Below are positions 8,678 to 17,407 of a DNA stretch of 64,000 bases, piece by piece. The position numbers and the translations under genes are program-made. Every line of letters starts with the position of its first letter. Within the stretch, counting starts at the first letter, position 1. Below the pieces are notes generated by a model. The model had not been told where the DNA came from. It was given only the letters and a program-made list of their open reading frames with translations, and ran no database searches. The DNA is taken from positions 124,001 to 188,000 of the forward strand of contig CAYJLF010000002.1 of assembly GCA_964371055.1 (NCBI GenBank), in the 5' to 3' direction. The stretch is from CAYJLF01 sp964371055 (GTDB lineage: Bacteria; Eisenbacteria; RBG-16-71-46; CAIMUX01).

Positions 8678-11600
8678 ATGATCTCCCGCAGGTTTTCCTC
8701 GATCACGATCGCTTCCCGGCGACTCGCCGCGATGATGCTGGCGGTCTGGACGCTGGCGACCGGGATGTCGATCGGGATCGCATCGGCGTCGGGATCTGTG
8801 CCTTCGCCGGCCGCCGCCAAGCCGGTCGTCGCGCTGCCGGCCCCCGCGCCGCGAACCGCCTGTGCGATCGATATCGTCACCTACGATTGGCAGGACCCGG
8901 TCCTGGCTCACCGGTTCTCCGAGGCCCGTTGCGAAGCGGGCGGCGTCGAGGTTTGGCAGTACGGCGCCGCGCATGGCATCCCCGGTGCGCCCGAAGGGGT
9001 GTGGGGGACGATCCTGGCGGCGCCCTACCCGGACGACGCCGGACATGGACTGCGGTCGATCTCTTTCGTCGTGTCGCCCGTGACCTCCCTGGTGGAGATC
9101 GAGCACTGGTACGACATCGAGAGCGGCTACGACGGCGGCAACGTCTCGCTTTATCCCGAGGGTGTCATCCTCCAGCCGGATGGTGGGTATCCTCTGTCCG
9201 AGATCTCCGCGTCGCCGTCCTATTACGCCTGGTGCGTCGACGGCGAGCCGGGCTGGAGCGGGCAGAGCGGTGATTGGCGTACCGACTGCTTCGACCTCAC
9301 GCCCTGGATGGGGCAGGAGGTCGCGCTCGAGCTGGACTTCGGGGCGGACGTGAGCGTCACCGGAATGGGGTGGTACCTCCGGCGGGTGCGGATCGGCGGG
9401 GCCGACAACCCGATCCGGGCGTGCTGCTCACTCGATTCGTACGCGTGCGCGCTGACCACGCAATCCGCCTGCCTCGAGTCCGGCGGAGCCTGGCATCCGG
9501 AATGGGACAGCTGCGAGCCGAACCCGTGCTTGCCCGCGCTCGCCGCCTGTTGTCTGCCGGACGGATCCTGCCAGCGTCTCGAGGAAGCGATGTGCCTCGG
9601 CCTCGGTGGCGTCTGGCTGTCGGAGGTCTCGGGCTGCATTCCTGATCCATGCGCCCCGCCGGCCGCCCCCGAGGCGCCGCGGAATCTGCTCGCCGAGACG
9701 CAGGACGTCGACCGGATTCGCATCTCCTGGGACGAGGGCGCGGGGAGCGAAGACCTCCTCTTCGTCGAGCGCCGGGATGGCCAGAGCGGAAGCTGGCAGC
9801 TGGTACAGGTCCTGCCCGGACAGACCACATCGTGGGAGGACATCACCGTCCAGGAGGGGTTCGAGTATGTCTACCGCCTGCAGGTGGCCAACGGGCAGGG
9901 AAGCTCGCCCTACTCCAACTTCTCCGGCGCGCAGGCCGGCCCGGTCCCGGCTGCGCCGACGGGGGTCGTGACCACGGCGATCTCGCCCGTGCGCGCCCGG
10001 CTCTCCTGGGTCGATCCGGCGGATAACGAGGTCGGATTTCACGTGCAGCGGATGGTCGGGGAGTTCGGACCCTGGGAAGTTCCGGGAACGACCGTTCCGG
10101 CGAACATCAGTTCCTTCGAGATTCCGGGCCTGGTTCCCACCCATCGCTATACCTTCCGGATCCGTGCCTACAACCAGTACGGTTGGTCGGCCTGGGCCGT
10201 GAGCAACAATGTCGAGATGCCCGCCGACCCGGGGAACTTCGCCGCCACGATCCACGTCGGCCGGGGAACGCAAGCGACCGCCGACGCGAAGGTCTACCGC
10301 AGCCGCGGCGGAGCGGACTTCGTGCACCTCGGTGACACCAACGCGTCCGGAGACTTCGTCGTGCCGGATCTCCGATTGAACGACCGCCTGCGCGCGGTCT
10401 GGCAGGCGCAGAAGTGGCAGACCTGCCGGGACTACACCGAGTCGATCGGCGATCCGGAGTTTGGAATGCGGTTGTTCTTCGACACCGACACGCGGGGGCC
10501 CAATGCGGTCTACTCGGCCTTCCTGGTGGAGACGGTCGCGACCGACTACACGCTCGTTCTCGCCCACCCCATCTACCACGTCGACCTCGCGATCTCGCTG
10601 GAGTGGGATGTGCCCACGAACGCGTTCTTCTGGGACGACTTGGCTACCGGCGTCCGACAGGCGTCGAACTACCTCTACAACGTCACCGACGGACAGATGG
10701 CGTTGGGGAAGATCGCGGTCTGGGACTGCCAGGGCTGGTGGGGCGAGGCCGACGTGCGGATCGAGAGCCACCTCGACCGCGCGCATGCCGACACCGGCCA
10801 GTTCCTCGACTGTGACTGCTGCTCATCCGAGGAGCACATCTTCATCGGGCGGAGCGAGGATGGCGGCCCGACGAACATGGCCTGGTCGCAGACCCTGGTC
10901 CACGAATGGGGACACTACGGCCTGGACCTGAAAGACGAGTACGAGACGATCGCGGGGGGACAGGACGGGATGCAGAAGCTCAAGGACAACTACCCCGCCA
11001 TCTACCCGCAGATCCACGGATTCATGGACAACCAATGGTCCACCACCGAGATGTCGTCCGCCAACGACTACGTCCAGAACCTGCAGTACAACTGCGTCGG
11101 GATGTGGCCGACCCTCTTCTGCGCCACGGAGCAGCTCGCCTGCCGCGGCATGTCGTGCTGGGATCAGGTCGAGGGGCGTCTGGAAGGCTGGAGTTCGCTG
11201 GTCGATATCCATAAGCCCCCGCACGGCTGGTTCGCGAACGGAGTGTCGACGAGTGCCGATCTGACCGGCCCCAACGATGCGGTCGGGGTCGAATGGTACG
11301 CCTCGGGCAACCAGGGCTCCGTCGCGCCCCCCGCGCCGTCGATCCAGATCTTCGACCACGGCCCCGGGTCGTTGACCGCGCAGGTGGAGGTGGAGCGCGC
11401 CGGCCGTCCGCTGGCCGACGCCCGGGTCTACCGGGTGTCCGATGGCACGTTGATCGATCTGGGTCGCACCGATCTCCGCGGCCGGCTCGAGGCGGTCGGC
11501 CTGAGGGATGGGGAGGCGCTCCGGATCTACGCGCGGGAGGAGAGAGGGACCGCGCGAACGTTGAGCGACCCGATCCTGCCGGCACGCGACGGCCGAACCG

Positions 11601-13927
11601 CGCTTCAGGTGGCACTCCCTTCCTCTGCCGGCGCGAAGCTCGAGGACTGGACCGCGCCGGGCGCGGCGTTCGACCTCGTTCCCGCCTCGGCGGGGGAGAC
11701 TGTGCTCTGCCGGCTCGAGCTGTGGTCGGATGAGCCGCTCTGGGAAGCGCCGTCGGTCGTTGCCTTCTGTGCCGGCCGGATCGATACGCTGGTCGTCGAG
11801 ACGCTACCTGGAACCGAGCACTACCAGGCTTCGCTCGCGGTCGCTCCCGCCGATACCTCCTTCGATGGAACCGGCGCCTTCGAGATCGGCATGGAAGACC
11901 TCGCCGCGAATCGCACCGACTTCGTCATTCCCTTCCGTCTGACCGAGCATGAGGCGAACGACGACGTCGAGCTCTATGAGGGGCGGGCCAACGCCAATCT
12001 CGCCGGAGCGAGCGTGCCGGCCGCCGGAGCCGCGGTGGCTGCGGCCGGCAATCCCTGGCCGTTTCGGGTCGCAGGGTTCGACGCCACGCCCGTGGGGGAG
12101 ATCTTCTCGATCCGGCTGGAACCCGACGGTCCTTTCTCGGCGCCGGGTTCGCTGAACATCCTGTACAACGATTCTCTTCTGGCCGGAATCGACGAGCGGA
12201 GTCTGCGGATCCGGCGCTGGGATCCTTCCGGTCCCGCGTGGCTCCTGCTGAGCGACGGTGGTGTCCAGACGGAGCACAACGTCGTTTCAGGGAGGCTGGA
12301 GGAGGGAGGCGCCTACTGCATCTTCGCCGAAGAGCTGTCGCTGGACGTCGTGCCGCCGGGTCGGGTCGAGGACTTCGGGGCGGTCGGAACTCCGGGGGCG
12401 GGTGCGATCCGCCTCTACTGGACGGCCACAGGCGACGACGACGGTGTCGGCGCGGCCGAAGGGTACGAGATCGCCTATGCCGACAGCGCCTTCGACGCGA
12501 CGGAGTGGTACCACCTGCCATCGATCTCGACGGGAGCGAGCGGCCTCGCGGGGTCGGAACTGAGCGTGACCGTGCAGCTCCCGGAACCCGGACATCTCTA
12601 CTACCTGGCGCTGCGCGCGATCGACGAGGCGTCCAATCTCTCGGAGCTTTCGAACCTCACCTATGTCGTCTCGGGGATAGCGGACGGGAACTTTCTTCCA
12701 GCTCCGCCGACCGCCTTCCGCGCCGTCGACGTTCCGGGCGACGACGGAGGACAGGTCCGGCTGCAGTGGAATCTCTCCTGCGATGACGGCGGAGGAAAAA
12801 ACACGGTCACCGGGTATCAGGTCTACCGGGCGGAGCCCGCGCTTCTCGTGCCGCAGGCGATCGGAGTCCAGCCCGCCGGCGTGACGGAGTTCGTCGACGC
12901 GAACGCCGTCTCCGGCCAGCGGTACGTCTACTGGGTTTCCGCCACCGACGGCACCGCGCATTCGATGGCGCCGGAGAACCACGCCTACGCCGCCCGGAAC
13001 GTGGGGGTGCCGGTGGGGGACTTCAGCTCGGACGCTATCGTCGGGGTGGACGATCTGGCGCGCCTGCTCGAGGGGTACGACCTCGTCGCGTCGGATCTCG
13101 AGTTCGAGCCGCTCCTCGACCTCGACGGCGACGGGCAGATCCTCGCGGGAGATGCGAGCCTGTTCGAAGAGGGGTTTGGAGCGGGCGGTCTGCCCTCCAG
13201 CGATCCTCCCGGCGAAAACGCCGCGGCGATCCTCCTGCGGGAGGATGTCACCGGAGGCGGGGAGCTCCGGTACCTGAACCTGACGATCCGCGAAGCATCG
13301 AACCTGAGCGGATACAGCTTCCGGGTCGACTATCCGTGGGAGTCTCTGCTCTTCTGCGGAGCCTCGCCGGACAGTGAGGGAGTGATTCCGAACATCCTCA
13401 ACGAAGAGGGCGGGGCCACGCCCTGCTTCGTCGTTCGGGAGATCGAACCCGGACGCCTCCTGATCGCAAACGCCCTCCAGCGCGCCTCGGCTTGGATCGC
13501 TCCCGACGGCGACGGCTTCGTCGCGAGACTCGCGTTCGCCGGACCGGGTCTTGATGGAGTCGAGGTGCGGGACGTCGTGCTGCTGGATCATCAGGGCGGG
13601 CTCAATCTCCACCCCTTCGTGACCGCAGTGGAGGACGGCGGCACCATTCTCCGGCCGTCCCTCCGCGGCGTGTGGCCCACGCCGGTAGGCGGCCCGTTGA
13701 CGATCGGCTTCCAGGTCCCGTCTCGCCGGAAGGTGACGCTCTCGATCTACGATGTCGGGGGCAGGCTGGTCCGCACCGTCCTGAACGCCGCCGTCGCGCC
13801 CGGGGCTCACACCGTGGTCTGGGACGGTCTCACCGGCCAGAGGCGCCCCGTCGCGGCCGGGGTCTACTTCCTCCGGATGGAGAGCGAAGGATTCCGGGAC
13901 TCACGGAAGTTCGTCACGATCCGTTGA
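8678..13927 (+). CDS. Giant secreted multidomain protein with CLCA-like zinc metallopeptidase motif
   Basis: 1749 aa from ATG 8678 (preceded by GAGAGGAGAGGAG). Order: signal peptide (1 to about 37); beta-rich region; two Cys-rich repeats (C-C ... DGSCQRL ... GGVW ... C, about 247-325); two FnIII domains (about 328-520); carboxypeptidase-regulatory-like beta domain; metallopeptidase region with HEWGHYGLDLKDEYE at residues 742-756; a second regulatory-like domain; FnIII pair (about 1220-1435); dockerin-like EF-hand pair (DFSSDAIVGVDD and DLDGDGQILAGD, about 1445-1505); cohesin-like region (about 1510-1650); FlgD-like C-terminal domain (about 1665-1749). HExxH followed by DE seven residues later matches the HExxHxxxGxxDE motif of calcium-activated chloride channel regulator (CLCA) peptidases except Asp for Gly. 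Predicted extracellular; substrate unknown. Confidence 0.8.
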   Translation: MISRRFSSITIASRRLAAMMLAVWTLATGMSIGIASASGSVPSPAAAKPVVALPAPAPRTACAIDIVTYDWQDPVLAHRFSEARCEAGGVEVWQYGAAHGIPGAPEGVWGTILAAPYPDDAGHGLRSISFVVSPVTSLVEIEHWYDIESGYDGGNVSLYPEGVILQPDGGYPLSEISASPSYYAWCVDGEPGWSGQSGDWRTDCFDLTPWMGQEVALELDFGADVSVTGMGWYLRRVRIGGADNPIRACCSLDSYACALTTQSACLESGGAWHPEWDSCEPNPCLPALAACCLPDGSCQRLEEAMCLGLGGVWLSEVSGCIPDPCAPPAAPEAPRNLLAETQDVDRIRISWDEGAGSEDLLFVERRDGQSGSWQLVQVLPGQTTSWEDITVQEGFEYVYRLQVANGQGSSPYSNFSGAQAGPVPAAPTGVVTTAISPVRARLSWVDPADNEVGFHVQRMVGEFGPWEVPGTTVPANISSFEIPGLVPTHRYTFRIRAYNQYGWSAWAVSNNVEMPADPGNFAATIHVGRGTQATADAKVYRSRGGADFVHLGDTNASGDFVVPDLRLNDRLRAVWQAQKWQTCRDYTESIGDPEFGMRLFFDTDTRGPNAVYSAFLVETVATDYTLVLAHPIYHVDLAISLEWDVPTNAFFWDDLATGVRQASNYLYNVTDGQMALGKIAVWDCQGWWGEADVRIESHLDRAHADTGQFLDCDCCSSEEHIFIGRSEDGGPTNMAWSQTLVHEWGHYGLDLKDEYETIAGGQDGMQKLKDNYPAIYPQIHGFMDNQWSTTEMSSANDYVQNLQYNCVGMWPTLFCATEQLACRGMSCWDQVEGRLEGWSSLVDIHKPPHGWFANGVSTSADLTGPNDAVGVEWYASGNQGSVAPPAPSIQIFDHGPGSLTAQVEVERAGRPLADARVYRVSDGTLIDLGRTDLRGRLEAVGLRDGEALRIYAREERGTARTLSDPILPARDGRTALQVALPSSAGAKLEDWTAPGAAFDLVPASAGETVLCRLELWSDEPLWEAPSVVAFCAGRIDTLVVETLPGTEHYQASLAVAPADTSFDGTGAFEIGMEDLAANRTDFVIPFRLTEHEANDDVELYEGRANANLAGASVPAAGAAVAAAGNPWPFRVAGFDATPVGEIFSIRLEPDGPFSAPGSLNILYNDSLLAGIDERSLRIRRWDPSGPAWLLLSDGGVQTEHNVVSGRLEEGGAYCIFAEELSLDVVPPGRVEDFGAVGTPGAGAIRLYWTATGDDDGVGAAEGYEIAYADSAFDATEWYHLPSISTGASGLAGSELSVTVQLPEPGHLYYLALRAIDEASNLSELSNLTYVVSGIADGNFLPAPPTAFRAVDVPGDDGGQVRLQWNLSCDDGGGKNTVTGYQVYRAEPALLVPQAIGVQPAGVTEFVDANAVSGQRYVYWVSATDGTAHSMAPENHAYAARNVGVPVGDFSSDAIVGVDDLARLLEGYDLVASDLEFEPLLDLDGDGQILAGDASLFEEGFGAGGLPSSDPPGENAAAILLREDVTGGGELRYLNLTIREASNLSGYSFRVDYPWESLLFCGASPDSEGVIPNILNEEGGATPCFVVREIEPGRLLIANALQRASAWIAPDGDGFVARLAFAGPGLDGVEVRDVVLLDHQGGLNLHPFVTAVEDGGTILRPSLRGVWPTPVGGPLTIGFQVPSRRKVTLSIYDVGGRLVRTVLNAAVAPGAHTVVWDGLTGQRRPVAAGVYFLRMESEGFRDSRKFVTIR

Positions 13928-13982
13928 TCGTTCGCCCGGCGGGGCGATAACGTCCTGAAGTGGGGCTCAGGGCTCGCGACTC

Positions 13983-14040
13983 GGGATGTGGTACAGCCAG
14001 GTTGTGGTACGGGTATCCGGGGGCGAACCCCAGTCATCCC
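13983..14040 (+). other. Degenerate tRNA-like sequence
   Basis: 58 nt. GGGATG at 13983-13988 can pair with CATCCC at 14035-14040 as an acceptor stem, and a GGGG-GCGAA-CCCC element sits where a T-arm would be. There is no normal anticodon arm and the length is about 14 nt short of a tRNA, so this is at best a pseudogene or chance structure. Confidence 0.25.
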
Positions 14041-14093
14041 TTTCATGTGAAACAAGATAGGGACGCGATGATTCGGTCGCCATTCCTGCTTTG

Positions 14094-14120
14094 GCCCCAC
14101 CGCGCCCAGGGCGGTGGGGC
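14094..14120. terminator. Strong hairpin without U-tract
   Basis: Perfect 10-bp arms GCCCCACCGC (14094-14103) and GCGGTGGGGC (14111-14120) with a 7-nt loop. It lies between the 1749-aa gene and the BMC regulator, so it could end upstream transcription, but no T-run follows. Confidence 0.4.
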
Positions 14121-14193
14121 GCCGAGGGCTGCGGCCGCGGAGCGTCGAAGTCCATCCCCAGGATTCGAACCACAATCCAGCAGTTAGCAAAGT

Positions 14194-14281
14194 ACTTCAG
14201 AATCAGAAGTATAATCCTCCACGATCTTCCCTTTATTCTTGACAACCTCCCCATCATGGCCGTTACTTCTTGCTGTGAAGT
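14194..14281 (+). promoter_or_regulatory. Putative promoter with two copies of an ACTTC-N7-GAAGT operator
   Basis: Two dyads of identical arms and spacing: 14194-14210 and 14265-14281, centres 71 bp apart. TATAAT at 14210-14215 abuts the first. TTGACA at 14239-14244 has a weak -10 (GTTACT) 17 bp on, inside the second dyad. The region is much richer in A+T than its surroundings. The position directly before a winged-helix regulator gene suggests autoregulation and control of the BMC operon. Confidence 0.5.
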
Positions 14282-14311
14282 GTAAGAGCTTCAGAAGGAG
14301 TCCGACCATCC

Positions 14312-14653
14312 GTGGAATTCGACGAGCACCTTGCGTCCCCCGCCCGGCTGGCGATCATCGCCTGCCTGGTTCCGGGAACGTCACTGACCTTCATGGAATT
14401 GAAGCGGGAGAGCGGGCTTGCCGATGGCAACCTCCACGTCCAGACACGAAAGCTGGCCGCTTCGGGCTACCTCGAGATCACGCAGAGCGCGCGAGGGGCG
14501 CGGACGCTCACCCGATTCCGCCTTACCGAGTACGGTCGGGAGGCTCTGAAGCTTCACGTTCGGAAGTTACAAGCGATCCTTGCGACCGAATCGGCGCCGG
14601 TCCGTCCTCGGACCGGGGCGCGCCGAGAGGACGACTCGGCGGTCTGGTCTTGA
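14312..14653 (+). CDS. Winged-helix transcriptional regulator of the BMC operon
   Basis: 113 aa, GTG start with AGAAGGAG 11 bases upstream. The fold pattern is the small winged-helix family (MarR/HTH_34-like): SPARLAIIACLVPG helix 1, LTFMELKRESGLADGNLHVQ with the recognition helix, then ASGYLEITQSARGARTLTRF as the beta wing, and a short C-terminal helix plus basic tail. No ligand domain is present. It is first in a same-strand run of nine genes with spacings from a 4-bp overlap to 119 bp, so it likely controls the microcompartment. Two dyads in its own promoter are candidate binding sites. Whether it represses or activates cannot be told from sequence. Confidence 0.8.
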   Translation: MEFDEHLASPARLAIIACLVPGTSLTFMELKRESGLADGNLHVQTRKLAASGYLEITQSARGARTLTRFRLTEYGREALKLHVRKLQAILATESAPVRPRTGARREDDSAVWS

Positions 14654-14671
14654 GATCGAAGGAGTGACGGC

Positions 14672-16000
14672 ATGAAGATCGCGTTGGGTGCCGACCACGG
14701 CGGGTTCGACCTCAAGTCGTCGATCGCGCAGCAGCTTCGCAAGCTCGGTCACGAGGTCGTCGACGTCGGAACTTCATCTCGTGAAGCAGTGGACTATCCT
14801 CTTTTCGCTCATGCGGTTGCGATGGAAGTGGCCGCGGGTCGCTGCGACCGCGGGATCATGATCGACGGGGCGGGGATCGGGTCCGCCATGGCGGCCAACA
14901 AGGTTCGGGGGATTCGGGCCGCCCTCGCCTACGACCTCTCCTCCGCCCGGAACAGCCGCGAGCACAACGACGCGAACGTGCTGACCCTGGGCGCCGGCTT
15001 GATCGGGCCGCGCTTGGCCGAGCAGATCGTCGCGGCGTGGCTGGAGACCGCCTGCACCGAAGATCGCCACCTCCGTCGTGTGGCGCAGATCGAGGAGGGA
15101 GTCAAAGCGTCGGCCGCGGTGCCGCCGGCCTCGCCCGAGATTTCGGCGCACGACCTGGATCGGATCGCCCGCGAACTTCAGCGGATCCTCGGATCCCCCT
15201 CCCGTTTCGGCGGCGGGGGCAGGAGCGCGGGGCCGAGCGCCGCGGAAGACCCGGAGAGCGCACGCCGCCTCCTGCAACTCGGTGCCCGGCGGATCGGCGG
15301 CTCGCCGGGCGATGGGCGGGTCCCGGACGACATCGCCGGCTACATCGACCATACCCTGCTGCGACCAGACGCGACGGCCGCGCAGATCACGACGCTCTGC
15401 GCCGAGGCGCGGGAGTACCGCTTCGCGGCGGTCTGCGTCAACCCGGTCTGGATCGGCCTCGTGGCGAAAGAGCTGCGCGGCACCCCGGTCAAGGCCTGCT
15501 CCGTCGTCGGCTTTCCCCTCGGCGCCACTCCGCCGGAGAACAAGGCGCTGGAGACGCGCCGCGCGATCCGCGACGGGGCGAAGGAAATCGACATGGTCAT
15601 CCAGATCGGCGCCCTGAAGGGTGGAGACGACGAGACGGTGGGACGGGACATCCGGGCGGTCGTCGAGGCGAGTCGCGACGGCGGGGCGATCTGCAAAGTG
15701 ATCATCGAGGCGGCGTTTCTCAACGATGACGAAAAGCGCCGCGCCTGCCGCCTCTCCCGCCGCGCCGGAGCGCACTTCGTCAAGACCTCGACCGGGTTCG
15801 GACCCGGGGGCGCGACCGCCGCCGACGTGGCGCTCATGGCGGCGGAGGTGTCGGAGGCCGGAATGGAGGTCAAGGCGGCGGGCGGAGTCCGGACTTATAC
15901 AGATGCAGTGAAGATGATCGAAGCGGGCGCGACCCGGATCGGCTCGAGCGCCGGTGTCGCCATCGTGCACGAAGCCAGAGGTGCCCGGGTCGGGGCGTGA
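14672..16000 (+). CDS. Fusion of RpiB-type sugar-phosphate isomerase and DeoC deoxyribose-phosphate aldolase
   Basis: 442 aa. Residues 1-148 are an RpiB/LacAB isomerase (GADHGGFDLK, AANKVRGIRAAL, SREHNDANVL), and residues about 225-435 are DeoC (YIDHTLLRPDAT, CSVVGFPLGA, Schiff-base Lys371 in FVKTSTGFG, VKAAGGVRTYTDA). Between them a Pro/Gly-rich linker carries an amphipathic helix (residues 154-174) resembling a microcompartment encapsulation peptide. The RpiB half has Asp65 (MIDGAGIG) where E. coli RpiB has its catalytic Cys. DeoC cleaves 2-deoxyribose-5-phosphate to glyceraldehyde-3-phosphate and acetaldehyde; the aldehyde dehydrogenase three genes on would take the acetaldehyde. RpiB plus DeoC is the marker pair of sugar-phosphate-utilizing BMC loci. 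The start ATG has a GGAG ribosome site. Confidence 0.92.
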   Translation: MKIALGADHGGFDLKSSIAQQLRKLGHEVVDVGTSSREAVDYPLFAHAVAMEVAAGRCDRGIMIDGAGIGSAMAANKVRGIRAALAYDLSSARNSREHNDANVLTLGAGLIGPRLAEQIVAAWLETACTEDRHLRRVAQIEEGVKASAAVPPASPEISAHDLDRIARELQRILGSPSRFGGGGRSAGPSAAEDPESARRLLQLGARRIGGSPGDGRVPDDIAGYIDHTLLRPDATAAQITTLCAEAREYRFAAVCVNPVWIGLVAKELRGTPVKACSVVGFPLGATPPENKALETRRAIRDGAKEIDMVIQIGALKGGDDETVGRDIRAVVEASRDGGAICKVIIEAAFLNDDEKRRACRLSRRAGAHFVKTSTGFGPGGATAADVALMAAEVSEAGMEVKAAGGVRTYTDAVKMIEAGATRIGSSAGVAIVHEARGARVGA

Positions 16001-16119
16001 GCCGGAGGGGGTCGGCGTCACCATCCAGGGAAGGATGCCTGGAGGGGGACGCGTCGCGACCCGGGCAGAACGATCGGAAGTGGATCCGGCCTGACGGCGC
16101 CGGAGAATCGGGGAGCGGA

Positions 16120-16749
16120 ATGGTCGATCTGAGAGCGTATGTCTTCCTCGACCGGCTGCAGCCGCAGTTCGCTTCGTTTCTGGCGAGCGTGGCGCAGGGG
16201 TTCCTGCCGACCCAGGGCCAGGCCAGCCTCTTCGTCGAGATCTCGCCGGGGATCGAGATCAATCGCGTGACCGACATCGCCCTGAAGTCGACCAACGTCA
16301 CGCCCGGCATGCAGATCGTCGAGCGACTCTACGGGATGCTGGAACTGCACTCGCCCAGCCAGGCCGACGTGCGCCAGGCGGGCGAGGCGATCCTGCGCGC
16401 GCTGGAAGTGACCGAAGAGGAGAGGATCAAGCCGCGCGTCCTCTCCAGCCAGATCATCCGGTCGCTCGACGACCACCAGACGATGCTGATTAACCGCATG
16501 CGGCACGGGAACATGATCCTGACGGGAGAGAGCCTCTTCATCCTCGAGTGCGAACCGGCCGCCTACGCGGCCCTGGCCGCGAACGAGGCGGAAAAGGCCG
16601 CGGAGATCAACATCCTCGAGGTGCGCGCGTTCGGCAGCTTCGGCCGCGTCTACCTGGGGGGGGCCGACAAGGATATCGATGTCGCGGCGCCAGTGGCCTG
16701 CCGCGCTATCGAAACGGTGACCGGCCGCGCGCCGGCGGGCCGGAGCTAG
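16120..16749 (+). CDS. BMC-T shell protein, double-stacked trimer type
   Basis: 209 aa from ATG 16120 (GGGGAGCGG upstream). A GTG at 15997 overlapping the aldolase stop would add 41 low-complexity residues and I reject it. Two tandem BMC domains are visible. The sequence closely follows the Haliangium ochraceum tandem shell protein that stacks as two trimers (LRTYIFLD-like start, here LRAYVFLDRLQPQF; FLPTQGQASLFVEISPGIEI; GESLFILECEPAAYAALAAN). Known role of this class: a gated central pore for larger molecules such as cofactors. The 119-bp spacer before it is the largest within the operon. Confidence 0.93.
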   Translation: MVDLRAYVFLDRLQPQFASFLASVAQGFLPTQGQASLFVEISPGIEINRVTDIALKSTNVTPGMQIVERLYGMLELHSPSQADVRQAGEAILRALEVTEEERIKPRVLSSQIIRSLDDHQTMLINRMRHGNMILTGESLFILECEPAAYAALAANEAEKAAEINILEVRAFGSFGRVYLGGADKDIDVAAPVACRAIETVTGRAPAGRS

Positions 16750-16757
16750 GAGGGGCC

Positions 16758-17084
<327 letters not shown>

Positions 17085-17092
17085 GCCCGGCC

Positions 17093-17407
17093 ATGAACCT
17101 GGCCAGGGTGATCGGGACCGTCGTCTCGAGCCACAAAGACGAGAGCCTGCAGGGACTGAAGTTCCTCGTGCTCGAGTTGCTCGATGAGAAGCGCCAGCCG
17201 ACCGGCGCCAGCGTGGTGGCGGCGGATGCCATCGGGGCCGGGGTGGGCGAACTCGTGCTCTACGCTTCCGGCAGCTCCGCCCGGCAGACGCGCGTGACCG
17301 ACAAGCGCCCGGTCGACGCGGTCGTGATGGCGATCGTCGACAGCTGGGAGATCGGGGGCGAGGAGATCTACCGCAAGGGGCGTGACGACGACGGGGGCGC
17401 GGCGTGA
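17093..17407 (+). CDS. BMC-P pentameric vertex protein (EutN/CcmL family), copy 1
   Basis: 104 aa. Starts MNLARVIGTVVSSHKDESLQ, the family's first strand, with the core VVAADAIGAGVGELVLYASG and KRPVDAVVMAIVDSW. Such pentamers cap the vertices of the icosahedral shell. Its last codons overlap the next gene by 4 bp (GTGA). It is the largest of three pentamer paralogs here, with an acidic C-terminal tail (RKGRDDDGG). Confidence 0.95.
   Translation: MNLARVIGTVVSSHKDESLQGLKFLVLELLDEKRQPTGASVVAADAIGAGVGELVLYASGSSARQTRVTDKRPVDAVVMAIVDSWEIGGEEIYRKGRDDDGGAA

Larger units (their letters stand above)
13928..14311. other. 384-bp intergenic region upstream of the BMC regulator
   Basis: It holds a short hairpin just after the upstream stop (TCGCCC 13932-13937 with GGGCGA 13942-13947), a tRNA-like fold at 13983-14040, a strong hairpin at 14094-14120 and then an A+T-rich promoter/operator stretch (about 14160-14300). 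No convincing protein-coding frame is present. Confidence 0.7.

Noticed and set aside
14155..14175. GGATTCGAACC, which resembles a tRNA T-loop on the minus strand
   Set aside because: The flanking bases do not form a T-stem or acceptor stem, and no tRNA-like D-arm follows. The nearby 7-nt-loop hairpin is better explained as one of the two operator dyads.
15997..16119. N-terminal 41-residue extension of the first BMC-T from GTG 15997
   Set aside because: Low-complexity and not part of the family; ATG 16120 has a better ribosome site and gives the standard protein.
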